In this document: one piece after another, positions 35,778 to 44,110 of the stretch
Numbering within the stretch: the stretch's first letter is position 1
How the letters are laid out: each line of letters starts with the position of its first letter
Assembly: GCF_000014185.1 (NCBI RefSeq)
Contig: NC_008148.1
Span: 620,001 to 684,000 of the forward strand
Direction: 5' to 3'
Origin: Rubrobacter xylanophilus DSM 9941
GTDB lineage: Bacteria > Actinomycetota > Rubrobacteria > Rubrobacterales > Rubrobacteraceae
DNA length: 64,000 nt
The notes under the pieces: generated by a model
Seen by the model: the letters and a program-made list of their open reading frames with translations, nothing else
Database searches by the model: none
Told to the model about the DNA's origin: nothing
Made by a program: the position numbers and the translations under genes

Positions 35778-36685
35778 TCACCCCGCCGCCCTAATATGAG
35801 CGGGCAACGGTTTTGCCGGAGGCTTCGCTTTCTCGAAAGCGAGGTCCGCGACCACCGGGAGGTGATCCGAGGCGAGCGTGTCGAGCACCCGTGCCGATTG
35901 CACCTCCACCCCCCGCGACACGAGCAGGTAGTCGATCCGCTTGGTCGGAGAGCTGGCCGGGAAGGTGTAGCCGGTCCCTGAGCCCTCCAGCGCCCAGGCG
36001 TCTTCGAAGCGCTCCCGGAGCGGGGCGAGCTCCGGCGCGTGAGGTTCGGCGTTGAAGTCGCCGACCAGGATTTTGGGTCCGGGATCCTCGCCCGCTATCC
36101 CGAGCATGTCCTCGACCTACCTCCGGCGCACCGCCGGGTCCGGCCGGTAGTCCAGGTGGGTGGCGTAGAAGTGGATTTTCACCCCCGCACGTTCACCACC
36201 GCCTCCGGGAACCCCGGGGCGGGCTTGGGTGTGGGGTTCGGCTCCTGGGTGGAGAGGCGCGTGATCTCGTGGTTCTCCGCCCGGAGGATGGGGTGCTCGC
36301 TGAGGATGGCGAGCCCGTATTCCCGCCTAGGCCGGCCCGCCTTGAGGGGGTCCAGGCTGTAGATGGGGGCGAAGAAGACGCGCATCCCCAGCTCCTCCGC
36401 GAGCCGCCGCGCCTGGTCCTCGAAGCCGCTGCGCTCGCCCCAGTGGACGTCCACCTCCTGCAGGCCCACTACCTCCGCCCCCGCATCGCGGATGACCCCC
36501 GCGGTGCGCTCCAGGTCCAGCCGGCCGTCGGAGCCGGTGCCGGCGTGGATGTTGTAGGTCATCACCCGGACCTCGACGGTTCTCCCGGGAGGTGGGGCGG
36601 GGCTCGCCGCGGAGACGCCGGGCAGAAGCGGCGCCAGGGCGAGGAGCGGGATGGCGGCCAGGATCTTCCCTCTCGCGATTCTCAC
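35778..36685 (-). pseudogene. Endonuclease/exonuclease/phosphatase-family protein, inactivated by a frameshift and a stop
   Basis: The frame starts at the GTG at 36685 with a signal peptide (AAIPLLALAPLLPGVSAA) and EEP motifs RVMTYNIHAGTG and VVGLQEVDVHWG. It hits TGA at 36181-36179 just after a run of five G; one missing G there restores the frame, which goes on through THLDYRPD. A second lesion, TAG at 36119-36117, follows RRR where CAG would fit. The final part again has family motifs ILVGDFNAEP, RIDYLLVSRG and SDHLPVVADL. Two separate lesions argue for a true pseudogene. The intact protein would have been an exported metal-dependent phosphodiesterase of unknown substrate. Confidence 0.85.
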
Positions 36686-37188
36686 CCGTGCCTCCCTTCG
36701 CCGCGCTCGCGGTTCTCTTTTTCCAGCATCTCCTCCAGCATCCTCGCCGTGTCGAGCCTGCCGAGCCGCCGGTAGGCCGCGGCCTCGTACTCGAGCGCCA
36801 GCACGGGGACGCTCATGCCCTCGACCTCGACGCGGCGCGTGTGGCGCTCCAGCGCAACCGGCGCCTCCCAGGAGCCGTCCGGGAGGCGCTTCTGGACGTC
36901 GCCCATGACCTCCACCCTCACGCCCCCGATGCGCAGCTCCCCGAAGTGGGAGCGGATCCCGCCCGCAGCAGAAGAAGAGAACTCAACCCGCCTCGTCACG
37001 TGCTCGTGGAGGGCGCGTTGTATCTCGTAGGCGCCCTCCCGGTCGGTCTGTATGTCGATGTCGTCGGGCTCGACCGGCGCGCCCTGCAGCGCGAAGCTCA
37101 GGCTCCCGGTCAGGGCCCACCGCACCTCTCGCCCCGACAGCGCCTCGTACACCGCGCGCAGCGCCCGGAGGTGCCTCTTTCCGACCAC
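36682..37188 (-). CDS. Nucleotidyltransferase-fold protein (MNT/AbiEii-like)
   Basis: 168 residues from the GTG at 37188, just after the AmiE-like stop. The fold is suggested by ALTGSLSFALQGAP followed by DDIDIQTD (G-S and D-x-D of the pol-beta nucleotidyltransferase site), and a helical C-terminus (EYEAAAYRRLGRLDTARMLEEML). Such proteins transfer nucleotides to sugars, antibiotics or tRNA, or serve as antitoxin partners. No partner HEPN gene is adjacent. Its link to wall salvage is unknown. It overlaps the pseudogene start as GTGA. Confidence 0.72.
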   Translation of the reverse strand: MVGKRHLRALRAVYEALSGREVRWALTGSLSFALQGAPVEPDDIDIQTDREGAYEIQRALHEHVTRRVEFSSSAAGGIRSHFGELRIGGVRVEVMGDVQKRLPDGSWEAPVALERHTRRVEVEGMSVPVLALEYEAAAYRRLGRLDTARMLEEMLEKENRERGEGRHG

Positions 37189-37193
37189 GCCCG

Positions 37194-39062
37194 TCAGTCC
37201 CCGCTCGGGACCCAGCCGTCCGGCCGCCAGAGCCTCCGGTCCCCCGGCCGCCGGCCGTCGAAGACGGTTGTTCCGCCGCCCCGTACCCGGACCCCGTGGA
37301 CGTAGACGCCCCGCCCGCCGCAGCAGGCGTCGGTGGCGTACCGGAAGCGCAGGATGGCCGGACCTTCGTACGGGCCCAGGTCGAAGCGAGCCTTGTGCCA
37401 CACCCTGCCGGACCAGCCGGTGAACCTGCCCTCCACCGTCTCGCGGAAACCACCCCTGCCGGAGATGGTCCCCGAGACCGGCCGCCAGCTCTCGCCGCCG
37501 TCGGTCGAGATCTCGACCGCGCCGTAGTCGGACTCCGGCTCGGTGTCGTACCAGAGGTCGAACTCAAGATCTTTCTTGCCCGCCGGCAGATGGAGCGGGA
37601 GATCTAGGGTCCGGTTCAGACCGTCCCCGAGCCCGGAGAACCAGGCGGCCTCCTTGCCGGGGATGCGGACCGCCACGGCGCGGGCCACGTCGCGCGCTAC
37701 CGCCCGCCGGTAGGGGTTGGTGCTCACGGTCACGCGGCTGGGGTGCACCCGGTTGGTCAGGAGGATGGCGAAAGAGCGGTCCAGCGGGTCGATGACCAGC
37801 GAGGTGCCGGTGTAGCCCGTGTGTCCGGCGGTGGAAGGCGTCGCCATGGCGTCCATGTACCGGTGCTGGTAGAGCTCGAAGCCCAGGCCGTGGTCGTTGC
37901 CGGGGAACTCCCGGTTGTGGTTGGTGAGGAGTTCCCGGACGCTCTGCGGCTTGAGGATGCGAGATCCACCGTAGCTGCCGCCGTTCAGGATGGTCTGGGC
38001 GAGTACGGCGAGGTCGCGCGCCGTGCCGAAGACGCCGGCGTGACCGGCCACACCGCCGAGGGACCAGGCGTTCTCGTCGTGGACGCTGCCCCGGATCATA
38101 CCCCGGTTCGTCCAGGGCTGGTACTCGGTGGCCGCGATGCGGTCGAGCTTGGAAGATGGCGGGCTGTAGCCGGTGTCTCTCATGCCCAAAGGTTCCGTTA
38201 TGTTCTGCGCCACGAAAACGTCCAGCGTCTGGCCCGAGAGCAGCTCGACGAGTTCGCCGAGCGTGATCATGTTCAGGTCGCTGTAGCGGTATTGGGTTCC
38301 GGCCGGAGCCTCCGGCTCGACGGCGTAGACGGCCTGGAGCCTCTCCTCCGGCGTGTCGTAGCGGCTGTAGAGCGGGAGCCACGCCGGGAGCCCGGAGGTG
38401 TGCGCGAGAAGCTGCTGCACCGTAACATCTTCTTTGCCGTTCTGCGCGAACTTTGGGATGTAGCTGGCCACCGGCGCGTCCAGGTCGAGCTTGCCCCGCT
38501 CGACGAGCTGCACCGCGGCGATGGAGGTGAAGAGCTTGGAGATGGAGGCCAGGTCGAAGATGGTGTCCCTCTGCATGGGGACCCACTCCTCCTCGGGCAG
38601 CAGGGTCTCGTCGTCGGCGTACTTTAGCGCGTAGCCGTAGGCGTCGTGCCTGGCGATGACGCCGTTCCTGGCCGCGAGCACGACGGCTCCGGGGTACGCC
38701 TGGTACTCGCCGTAGAACTCGAGCCCGGCCTCCACGTCACCGTCTATCTGCGCGGTGTACTCCGGCAAGAGACCGGCCTCCCGCGGCGTCCCGTACCGCA
38801 GGGTCTTCGGCGGAGGTCCGGATGGGCCGGCGGGTGGCGGCGGAGCCGGCGGCCCGGCGCGGGGAGGCTCGGGCTTTACCCGCTCCGGCTTCAACAGCTC
38901 AGGCTCGATGGAGGGTCCGGGGCCGGGTTTGCCGGGACCGGGTCCCTTCGGCGGGGGCGGAGCCTGGTGCTTTACGGCCTCCGCCGGGGACCCGCCGAAG
39001 AGCGGGACGACGAGGACCACGAGCCCCGGCAGGCAGAGACGCAGCAGGTTCTGGCGCCGCAT
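37194..39062 (-). CDS. Exported serine hydrolase of the beta-lactamase fold, AmiE-like, with C-terminal beta domain
   Basis: 622 residues from the ATG at 39062. A signal peptide (to about residue 29) is followed by a Pro/Gly-rich linker (31-88), the serine-hydrolase domain with S173-x-x-K176 (ASISKLF), YSDLN as the second motif and HTGYTG as the third, and from about residue 440 an extra beta-rich domain (LEFDLWYDTEPESDYG ... RYATDACCGGRGVYVHGV) resembling the accessory domains of secreted M6-like proteases. B. subtilis AmiE (YbbE), of the same fold and clustered with nagZ and namZ, removes peptides from MurNAc. That role is inferred here from the same clustering. A D-peptidase or esterase is the alternative. 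Confidence 0.85.
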   Translation of the reverse strand: MRRQNLLRLCLPGLVVLVVPLFGGSPAEAVKHQAPPPPKGPGPGKPGPGPSIEPELLKPERVKPEPPRAGPPAPPPPAGPSGPPPKTLRYGTPREAGLLPEYTAQIDGDVEAGLEFYGEYQAYPGAVVLAARNGVIARHDAYGYALKYADDETLLPEEEWVPMQRDTIFDLASISKLFTSIAAVQLVERGKLDLDAPVASYIPKFAQNGKEDVTVQQLLAHTSGLPAWLPLYSRYDTPEERLQAVYAVEPEAPAGTQYRYSDLNMITLGELVELLSGQTLDVFVAQNITEPLGMRDTGYSPPSSKLDRIAATEYQPWTNRGMIRGSVHDENAWSLGGVAGHAGVFGTARDLAVLAQTILNGGSYGGSRILKPQSVRELLTNHNREFPGNDHGLGFELYQHRYMDAMATPSTAGHTGYTGTSLVIDPLDRSFAILLTNRVHPSRVTVSTNPYRRAVARDVARAVAVRIPGKEAAWFSGLGDGLNRTLDLPLHLPAGKKDLEFDLWYDTEPESDYGAVEISTDGGESWRPVSGTISGRGGFRETVEGRFTGWSGRVWHKARFDLGPYEGPAILRFRYATDACCGGRGVYVHGVRVRGGGTTVFDGRRPGDRRLWRPDGWVPSGD

Positions 39063-39065
39063 GGC

Positions 39066-40382
39066 TCAACCTCTCGGCCCCGGAGGGACGGGCCTGGCTC
39101 TGTAGAGCAGGTACTTCTGCCGCATCCTGCGGAAAGCGTCGAGCTCGTCCTGCCAGCCGGCGACTATTTCGTCCGGGCTCTTGCCGGCGTCCACCGAGGT
39201 GCGGACGTAGTCCGAGCCGGTGAGCTTGTCGATCCAGTACGGACGGGCCGGATCCCAGGCGTCGTAGCGCCACGCGAAGTCGTCGGGGTAGAGCCTCTTG
39301 GCTTCGAGCATGATCGCGAGCGCCGTCCGGATGGGGTCGTGCTCGTACCGGTCCGTCACGTAGACCTGCACGCCGCCGACGGTCTTGCCCTGGTGCTTGC
39401 CGAAGGTGGGGGCGAAGTACGCCTCGCGGAACATCGTGCCCGGCAAGTCTAGCGCCCTCACGGCGTCGGAGAGCTTCCAATCTATGTGCGGCGCGCCGAG
39501 CAGCTCGAAGGGACGGGTGGTGCCGCGGCCTTCGGAGAGGTTGGTGCCCTCGAACATGCAGGTGCCGGGGTAGACGACGGCGGTGTCCACGGTGGGCATG
39601 TTGGGCGAGGGCATGACCCAGGGCAACCCCGTGTCCTCGTAGTACATCTCGCGGGACCAGCCCTCCATCTCGACGAAGGCGAGGTTGGCCCGTTTGCCGT
39701 CCGTGCGTTCGGGGACGAACGCGGCGTTGAACATCCTCGCGAGCTCGGCGACGGTCATGCCGTGGCGCTGGGCGATGGGGTAGCGCCCGACGAAGGTGCT
39801 GTACTCGGGACGGAGCACCGGTCCCTGCGTCTCGAGGCCGGTGATGGGGTTCGGCCTATCGAGGACGATGATCTCCTTCCCGCCGATGGCCGAGGCTTCC
39901 ATGCTGTCGGACATGGTCCAGATGTAGGTGTAGAAGCGGGCGCCCACATCCTGGATGTCGAAGAGGACCGTCTCCACCCCCGCCCGCTCGAAGGTGGCCG
40001 CGATCTCCTCCCTGTCCTTGCCGTAGATGTCGTAGACCGGGGTTTTGGTCCTGGGGTCGAGGTAGTCCCCTTCCCCTTCCCCGGCCTGTTCTGAGCCCCT
40101 GAACCCGTGCTCCGGCGCGAAGATGGCGACGAGGTTCGTCTTGGCCGCCAGCGCGTCAACGACGTGCGTCAGGTCCGGCAGCACGCCGGTGGGGTTGGTG
40201 ATGATCCCAACCTTCTTCCCCCGCAGCATGCCGGGGCGCTCCTCCAGCAGCACCTCTATCCCCGGCCTGACCCGACGACCTTTGCCGGGCCTCGCGCCGG
40301 CGGCGCGGGCGCCGAGCAAGGAGGCGCCGGCGATGCCGGCGGCCGTCCCTGCGCCGAGCCTGAGGAAGTCCTTGCGGTTCAT
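39066..40382 (-). CDS. namZ: Exo-beta-N-acetylmuramidase NamZ (DUF1343)
   Basis: 438 residues from the ATG at 40382 (GGAGAGG 4 bases upstream; a GTG 12 bases earlier is possible). The start MNRKDFLRLGAG followed by an Ala-rich core looks like a Tat-type signal. DUF1343 motifs are complete: KVGIITNPTGVLPDLTHVVDAL, IFAPEHGFRG, VFDIQDVGARFYTYIWTM-like segment, LDRPNPITG, SPNMPTVDTAVVYPGTCMFEGTNLSEGRGT. NamZ (YbbC, GH171) removes terminal MurNAc from wall disaccharides outside the cell. It sits between NagZ and the AmiE-like gene, 3 bases from the latter. Confidence 0.93.
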   Translation of the reverse strand: MNRKDFLRLGAGTAAGIAGASLLGARAAGARPGKGRRVRPGIEVLLEERPGMLRGKKVGIITNPTGVLPDLTHVVDALAAKTNLVAIFAPEHGFRGSEQAGEGEGDYLDPRTKTPVYDIYGKDREEIAATFERAGVETVLFDIQDVGARFYTYIWTMSDSMEASAIGGKEIIVLDRPNPITGLETQGPVLRPEYSTFVGRYPIAQRHGMTVAELARMFNAAFVPERTDGKRANLAFVEMEGWSREMYYEDTGLPWVMPSPNMPTVDTAVVYPGTCMFEGTNLSEGRGTTRPFELLGAPHIDWKLSDAVRALDLPGTMFREAYFAPTFGKHQGKTVGGVQVYVTDRYEHDPIRTALAIMLEAKRLYPDDFAWRYDAWDPARPYWIDKLTGSDYVRTSVDAGKSPDEIVAGWQDELDAFRRMRQKYLLYRARPVPPGPRG

Positions 40383-40404
40383 CTCCCTCTCCACGGCCGC
40401 CCCC

Positions 40405-42219
40405 TCAGTAGCTCAGCCCGTGCCCGTAGGGGTAGAGCGCGGCGTTCGGGTCTTCGGCGGTCGGGATGGTGACCGGGAGCCTGCCGGTCGGGTTCACCGC
40501 GCCAAAGAGCACCCGCGCCAGCGCCTCCATCGAGACGGGCTTGTAGCTGTAGGTGGCCAGGTAGGTCTCCGCCTCGGTGAAGTACGCTATGTCGTAGGGG
40601 TCGCGCACGGCCGCCACGATGACGGGCCTGCCGGTGGCGAGCAGCTCCTTCACGAGCCGCTGCTGGCCCTCGGAAGTCCACGCCTTGTTGGTGGTGACGA
40701 CGACCAGGTCGCTATTTTGAGCCTTGGCGACGGCCGCGCTCCTCCTGGAGGCGTCCGGGTCGGTGCCGGTCTCGTAGACCTCCGTCTCGACGCCGAAGCC
40801 CTCCATGGCGGCGGCCAGGCTGCCGAGCGTGCTGCGGTCGCCCTGGTCGGCGGCGCTCCCGGCGTAGCCGCCCGCCCCGGTGACGAGCACCTTCCGCCCG
40901 GTGTCGGGCTCCAGCGGCAGCAGGCCCGCCTCGTTCTTTACCAGGGTGATGGTGCGGTCGGAGATCTCCGCGGCCGCGGCGTGGTGTTCGGGGGTGCCGA
41001 CGACCTCGTCCACCCTCTCCTCGTTTACGAAGGGGTCCTCGAAGAGGCCGCGCTCGAGCTTGAGCGCGAGGATGCGGCGGACGGAGGCGTCTATCCTGCG
41101 CCGCTTTATCTCGCCGCTCCGCACCGCCTCGAGCACGGCGTTGTAGGCGAGGTCTATGTCGGGCGGCATGAGCAGCATGTCCGCCCCGGCCTTTATGGCC
41201 TCCACGGGGACCCGCTCGTCGCCGAACTGCTGGCGCACCCCGGCCATCCCCAGGGAGTCGGTGACGATCACGCCGTCGAAGCCCATCTCCCTGCGCAGCA
41301 GGCCGGTCAGGATGGGCTTGGAGAGCGTCGCCGGGCGCCCGGAGCCGTCGAGCGCCGGGACGACGATGTGGGCGGTCATTATGGCGTCCACCCCGGACCG
41401 GATGGCGGCCTCGAAGGGCGGGAGGTCCACCTCGGCGAGCTCCTCCCGGCTGTGGTTGATGACGGGCAGCCCGTAGTGGCTGTCCACGTCGGTGTCCCCG
41501 TGGCCCGGGAAGTGCTTGGCGGTGGCGGCGACGCCAGCCCCCTCCTGGTAGCCCTCGACCTGCGCCGCCGTCAGCCGCGCGACGAGCCGCGGGTCCTCCC
41601 CGAAGGAGCGCACCCCGATCACCGGGTTTCTGGGGTTGACGTTGACGTCGGCGACCGGGGCGAAGTTCTGGTTTATCCCGATCGCCCGCAGCTCCTCCCC
41701 GGTGATCTCCGCCGCGGTGCGGGCGTCCTCCTCGCCGCGCCCCGCCCCGAGGGCTATGCTGCCGGGGAACTGGGTCGCCGGGTAGTCCACCCGCACCACC
41801 ACGCCCTGCTCCTGGTCGGTGGAGATGAGCAGCGGAACGCCCGCCCCGCTCCCCAGGGCGGCCCGCTGGAGGCCGTTGGAGAGCCCGGCTATCTGCCGCG
41901 GGTTCTCGACGTTGCCCGACCAGGCGAAGTAGATTATCCCGCCGAGGTGGTAGCGCTCGATGAGCTGGCGGAAGTCGTCCACCCCGTGGGCCTCCCTGTT
42001 GGCCGCCACCATCTCCGGGTCCGTATCCTCCGCGCTGTCCCCGTAGGCGTAGGTGACGAACATCTGCCCGACCTTCTCCTCCAGCGACATGCGGTGCAAG
42101 ACCCGCTCCACCACGTGCCGCCCGCACTCCTCCCCGGGCCGCGCAGCCCCCGTCCCCGCCGCGCCCAGCACCAGCAGCATGACCCCCAACACCACGCAGC
42201 GCAGCCGGCCCATACCCAT
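40405..42219 (-). CDS. nagZ: Beta-N-acetylglucosaminidase (GH3, NagZ type), exported
   Basis: 604 residues with an N-terminal signal (LRCVVLGVMLLVLGAAGTGA). GH3 domain 1 has KVGQMFVTYAYG, TDQEQGVVVRV, the NagZ-specific KHFPGHGDTDVDSHYGLP (His/Asp general acid) and the nucleophile Asp in VIVTDSLGM. A second alpha/beta domain follows (about 400-604), as in B. subtilis YbbD. It releases GlcNAc from the non-reducing end of muropeptides. The divergent region to the GntR-type gene holds a palindrome at 42251-42266, which overlaps the likely start site downstream of a TATGAT box (42271-42266). Confidence 0.94.
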   Translation of the reverse strand: MGMGRLRCVVLGVMLLVLGAAGTGAARPGEECGRHVVERVLHRMSLEEKVGQMFVTYAYGDSAEDTDPEMVAANREAHGVDDFRQLIERYHLGGIIYFAWSGNVENPRQIAGLSNGLQRAALGSGAGVPLLISTDQEQGVVVRVDYPATQFPGSIALGAGRGEEDARTAAEITGEELRAIGINQNFAPVADVNVNPRNPVIGVRSFGEDPRLVARLTAAQVEGYQEGAGVAATAKHFPGHGDTDVDSHYGLPVINHSREELAEVDLPPFEAAIRSGVDAIMTAHIVVPALDGSGRPATLSKPILTGLLRREMGFDGVIVTDSLGMAGVRQQFGDERVPVEAIKAGADMLLMPPDIDLAYNAVLEAVRSGEIKRRRIDASVRRILALKLERGLFEDPFVNEERVDEVVGTPEHHAAAAEISDRTITLVKNEAGLLPLEPDTGRKVLVTGAGGYAGSAADQGDRSTLGSLAAAMEGFGVETEVYETGTDPDASRRSAAVAKAQNSDLVVVTTNKAWTSEGQQRLVKELLATGRPVIVAAVRDPYDIAYFTEAETYLATYSYKPVSMEALARVLFGAVNPTGRLPVTIPTAEDPNAALYPYGHGLSY

Positions 42220-42250
42220 CCTGGCTCCCCCTTCTCCTCCACTGATGTAC

Positions 42251-42266
42251 TATCGTATAGACGATA
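42251..42266. promoter_or_regulatory. Palindromic HutC/GntR operator (dre-like) between nagZ and the regulator gene
   Basis: TATCGT-ATAG-ACGATA is a perfect 6-4-6 inverted repeat. Its core GTATAGAC is identical to the core of the B. subtilis NagR (YvoA) dre site as I recall it. It lies in the 111-base divergent gap, over the likely nagZ start site and near a TATCAT box (42265-42270) for the forward gene, so one bound dimer could repress both. Confidence 0.6.
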
Positions 42267-42330
42267 TCATAAGTAGGCCGGAGCTGCCCGGTTGGGCTAT
42301 TCTTTTTGGCTGAGCGAAGGAGGCGCGAGA

Positions 42331-43059
42331 TTGGCCGGCATAGACACCGAGAGCCCCGTTCCCAAGTACTACCAGCTCAAGGAGATCATCCGGGACATGA
42401 TCGAGAAGGAGGAGCTGAGGGCCGGGCAGGCCATACCCTCGGAGCGGGAGTTCTGCGAGCGGTACGGCATAAGCCGGATGACGGCGCGCCAGGCGATAAT
42501 GGAGCTGGTCAACGAGGGGCTGCTGTACCGGGAGCAGGGGCGGGGCACCTTCGTCGCGGAGAAGAAGCTCCAGCAGGAGGCGGTCCGGCTCACGAGCTTC
42601 ACCCAGGACATGCGGGACCGGGGGATGCGGGCCTCCAGCCGGGTGCTGGAGATGGAGGTGGAGCCGGCGGGTCCGGTGGTGGCCAGGATGCTGGGGGTGG
42701 ACCGGGGGACGAGGATCGTCCGCCTGCGCCGGGTGCGCGACGCCGACGGGGAGCCGATGGCGCTGGAGACCAGCCACCTGCTCTACGAGGTCGCCCGGGG
42801 CGTTCTCGACGTGGATCTCTCGGAACGTTCGCTCTACGAGGAGCTCAGGAAGGCGGGGGTCAGGATGTCCCGCGCCGAGCAGAGCTACGAGGCGGGGCTG
42901 GTGAGCGAGGCCGAGGCGGAGCACCTCGGCGTTCCCGCCGGGAGCCCGGCCCTGCTCATCGAGAGGATCACCTTCGACCAGAACGACCGCCCCTTCGAGT
43001 ACGTGAAGAGCACCTACCGGGCCGACCGCTACCGGGTCACCACGGTACTGCACCCTTAG
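42331..43059 (+). CDS. GntR-family regulator, HutC subfamily (NagR/DasR-like)
   Basis: 242 residues from the TTG at 42331, chosen because AAGGAGG lies 7 bases upstream. An N-terminal winged helix (PKYYQLKEIIRDMIEKEELRAGQAIPSEREF, then RYGISRMTARQAIMEL and GRGTFVAEKK) precedes a UTRA effector domain (VRLTSFTQDMRDRGMRASSRVLE ... FEYVKSTYRADRYRV). NagR and DasR of this type bind GlcNAc-6-P or GlcN-6-P and repress amino-sugar genes. Here GlcNAc-6-P or MurNAc-6-P from MurQ/kinase would be the natural inducer. Likely targets are nagZ-namZ-amiE and the ABC operon at 31816. Confidence 0.92.
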   Translation: MAGIDTESPVPKYYQLKEIIRDMIEKEELRAGQAIPSEREFCERYGISRMTARQAIMELVNEGLLYREQGRGTFVAEKKLQQEAVRLTSFTQDMRDRGMRASSRVLEMEVEPAGPVVARMLGVDRGTRIVRLRRVRDADGEPMALETSHLLYEVARGVLDVDLSERSLYEELRKAGVRMSRAEQSYEAGLVSEAEAEHLGVPAGSPALLIERITFDQNDRPFEYVKSTYRADRYRVTTVLHP

Positions 43060-43075
43060 GAGGGAGGAGGGCGGC

Positions 43076-43873
43076 TTGCCGGAACCGAAGGAGAGGGTGG
43101 CCGTCGTCACCGGGGCGGCGCGCGGCATCGGCCGGCGGGTGGCCCTGGAGCTCGCCGCGAGGGGGTACGCCGTAGCGGCCAACGACCTCCGGGCTCCGGG
43201 GGCGACGCTGGAGGAGCTGGAGGGCGTGGGCGCGAGGGCGCTCGCCCTCCCCGGCGACGTCGCCGACGAGAGGGCGGTGCGCGGCATGGTCCGGGCGGTG
43301 GAGGAGGCCTTCGGGCGGGTGGACGTGCTCGTGAACAACGCGGGGATCAGCCTCATCAAACCCGCCGAGGAGACCACCCCCGCCGAGTGGCGGCGCGTCG
43401 TGGAGGTGAACCTCACCGGCCCCTTCCTGACGTGCCGCTACTTCGGCTTCCTGATGCTCCGGCAGGGCTCCGGGAGCATCGTGAACGTGAGCTCGGTCGC
43501 CGGGCTGCTCGGGATCTCCGACCGGGCCGCCTACAACGCCAGCAAGCACGGCCTCGTCGGGCTCACCCGGACCCTGGCCGCCGAGTGGGGCGGCCGCGGC
43601 GTGAGGGTCAACGCCGTCTGCCCCGGGTGGGTGAAGACCGAGATGGACGCCGAGGACCAGGCCGGGGGCGGCTACACCGACGAGGACATCGCCGGCCGCA
43701 CCCCCATGGGGCGCTTCGCCACCCCCGAGGACGTGGCCGCCGCCGTGGCCTTTCTCGCCGATTCCGGGCAGAGCGGCTACGTAAACGGACATGCGCTCTC
43801 GGTGGACGGCGGCTGGTACGCCGACGGGAGCTGGGAGAGCCTCAGGCGCCGAAAGCAGGCCCCCTCCCCTTGA
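43076..43873 (+). CDS. Short-chain dehydrogenase/reductase
   Basis: 265 residues from a TTG with GGAGGGAGGAGG before it. Classical SDR: cofactor motif TGAARGIGRR, NNAG (VLVNNAGIS), Ser of SSVAG, catalytic YNASK, and CPGWVKTEM. The family includes 3-oxoacyl-ACP and sugar/polyol dehydrogenases; the substrate is not clear. It follows the GntR-type gene by 16 bases and may act on a product of amino-sugar breakdown. Confidence 0.9.
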   Translation: MPEPKERVAVVTGAARGIGRRVALELAARGYAVAANDLRAPGATLEELEGVGARALALPGDVADERAVRGMVRAVEEAFGRVDVLVNNAGISLIKPAEETTPAEWRRVVEVNLTGPFLTCRYFGFLMLRQGSGSIVNVSSVAGLLGISDRAAYNASKHGLVGLTRTLAAEWGGRGVRVNAVCPGWVKTEMDAEDQAGGGYTDEDIAGRTPMGRFATPEDVAAAVAFLADSGQSGYVNGHALSVDGGWYADGSWESLRRRKQAPSP

Positions 43874-43890
43874 ATTCCGCGAGCCTCCGC

Positions 43891-44065
43891 GGTTATCCTG
43901 CCCGGCGTAGGCGGGCGAGAGGTCCAGGAAGCCGGTGAGAGTCCGGCACGGTCCCGCCACTGTGACCGGGGAGCGACCCCCGCACGCAGGGCCACTGTCG
44001 CCGCGGGCGATGGGAAGGCCGGGGGAAGCGGAGATCCGGGAGTCAGGATACTGGCCTCTCGCCGG
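43891..44065 (+). ncRNA. Cobalamin riboswitch (aptamer)
   Basis: The aptamer core is clear: the B12 box AAGCCGGTGAGAGTCCGG followed by CACGGTCCCGCCACTGT (43929-43963), ACCGGGGAGCGACCCCCGC, GCCACTGTCG...GATGGGAAGGC (43991-44019) and the closing GAGTCAGGATACTGGCC (about 44039-44055). It lies 46 bases before the first cobalt-transport gene, cbtB, on the same strand. Binding adenosylcobalamin would shut off the whole B12 operon. End points are approximate. Confidence 0.95.
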
Positions 44066-44070
44066 AGAAA

Positions 44071-44101
44071 CCCCGACGCGGGGCGAGGACCCCGAAGGAG
44101 G
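44071..44101 (+). promoter_or_regulatory. Riboswitch expression platform: alternative hairpins before the cbtB ribosome site
   Basis: CCCCG (44071-44075) can pair with CGGGG (44079-44083), or the same CGGGG can pair with CCCCG (44090-44094). The two hairpins exclude each other. The second abuts the strong Shine-Dalgarno GAAGGAGG (44094-44101), which is 9 bases before the GTG of cbtB. No T-tract follows, so control of translation start seems likelier than termination. Pairing is by eye only. Confidence 0.4.
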
Positions 44102-44110
44102 TTTTGGGAA

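Noticed and set aside
36179-36187. Programmed -1 frameshift in the EEP gene
   Set aside because: No slippery heptamer in the right phase, and a second in-frame stop follows 60 bases later. A pseudogene explains both.
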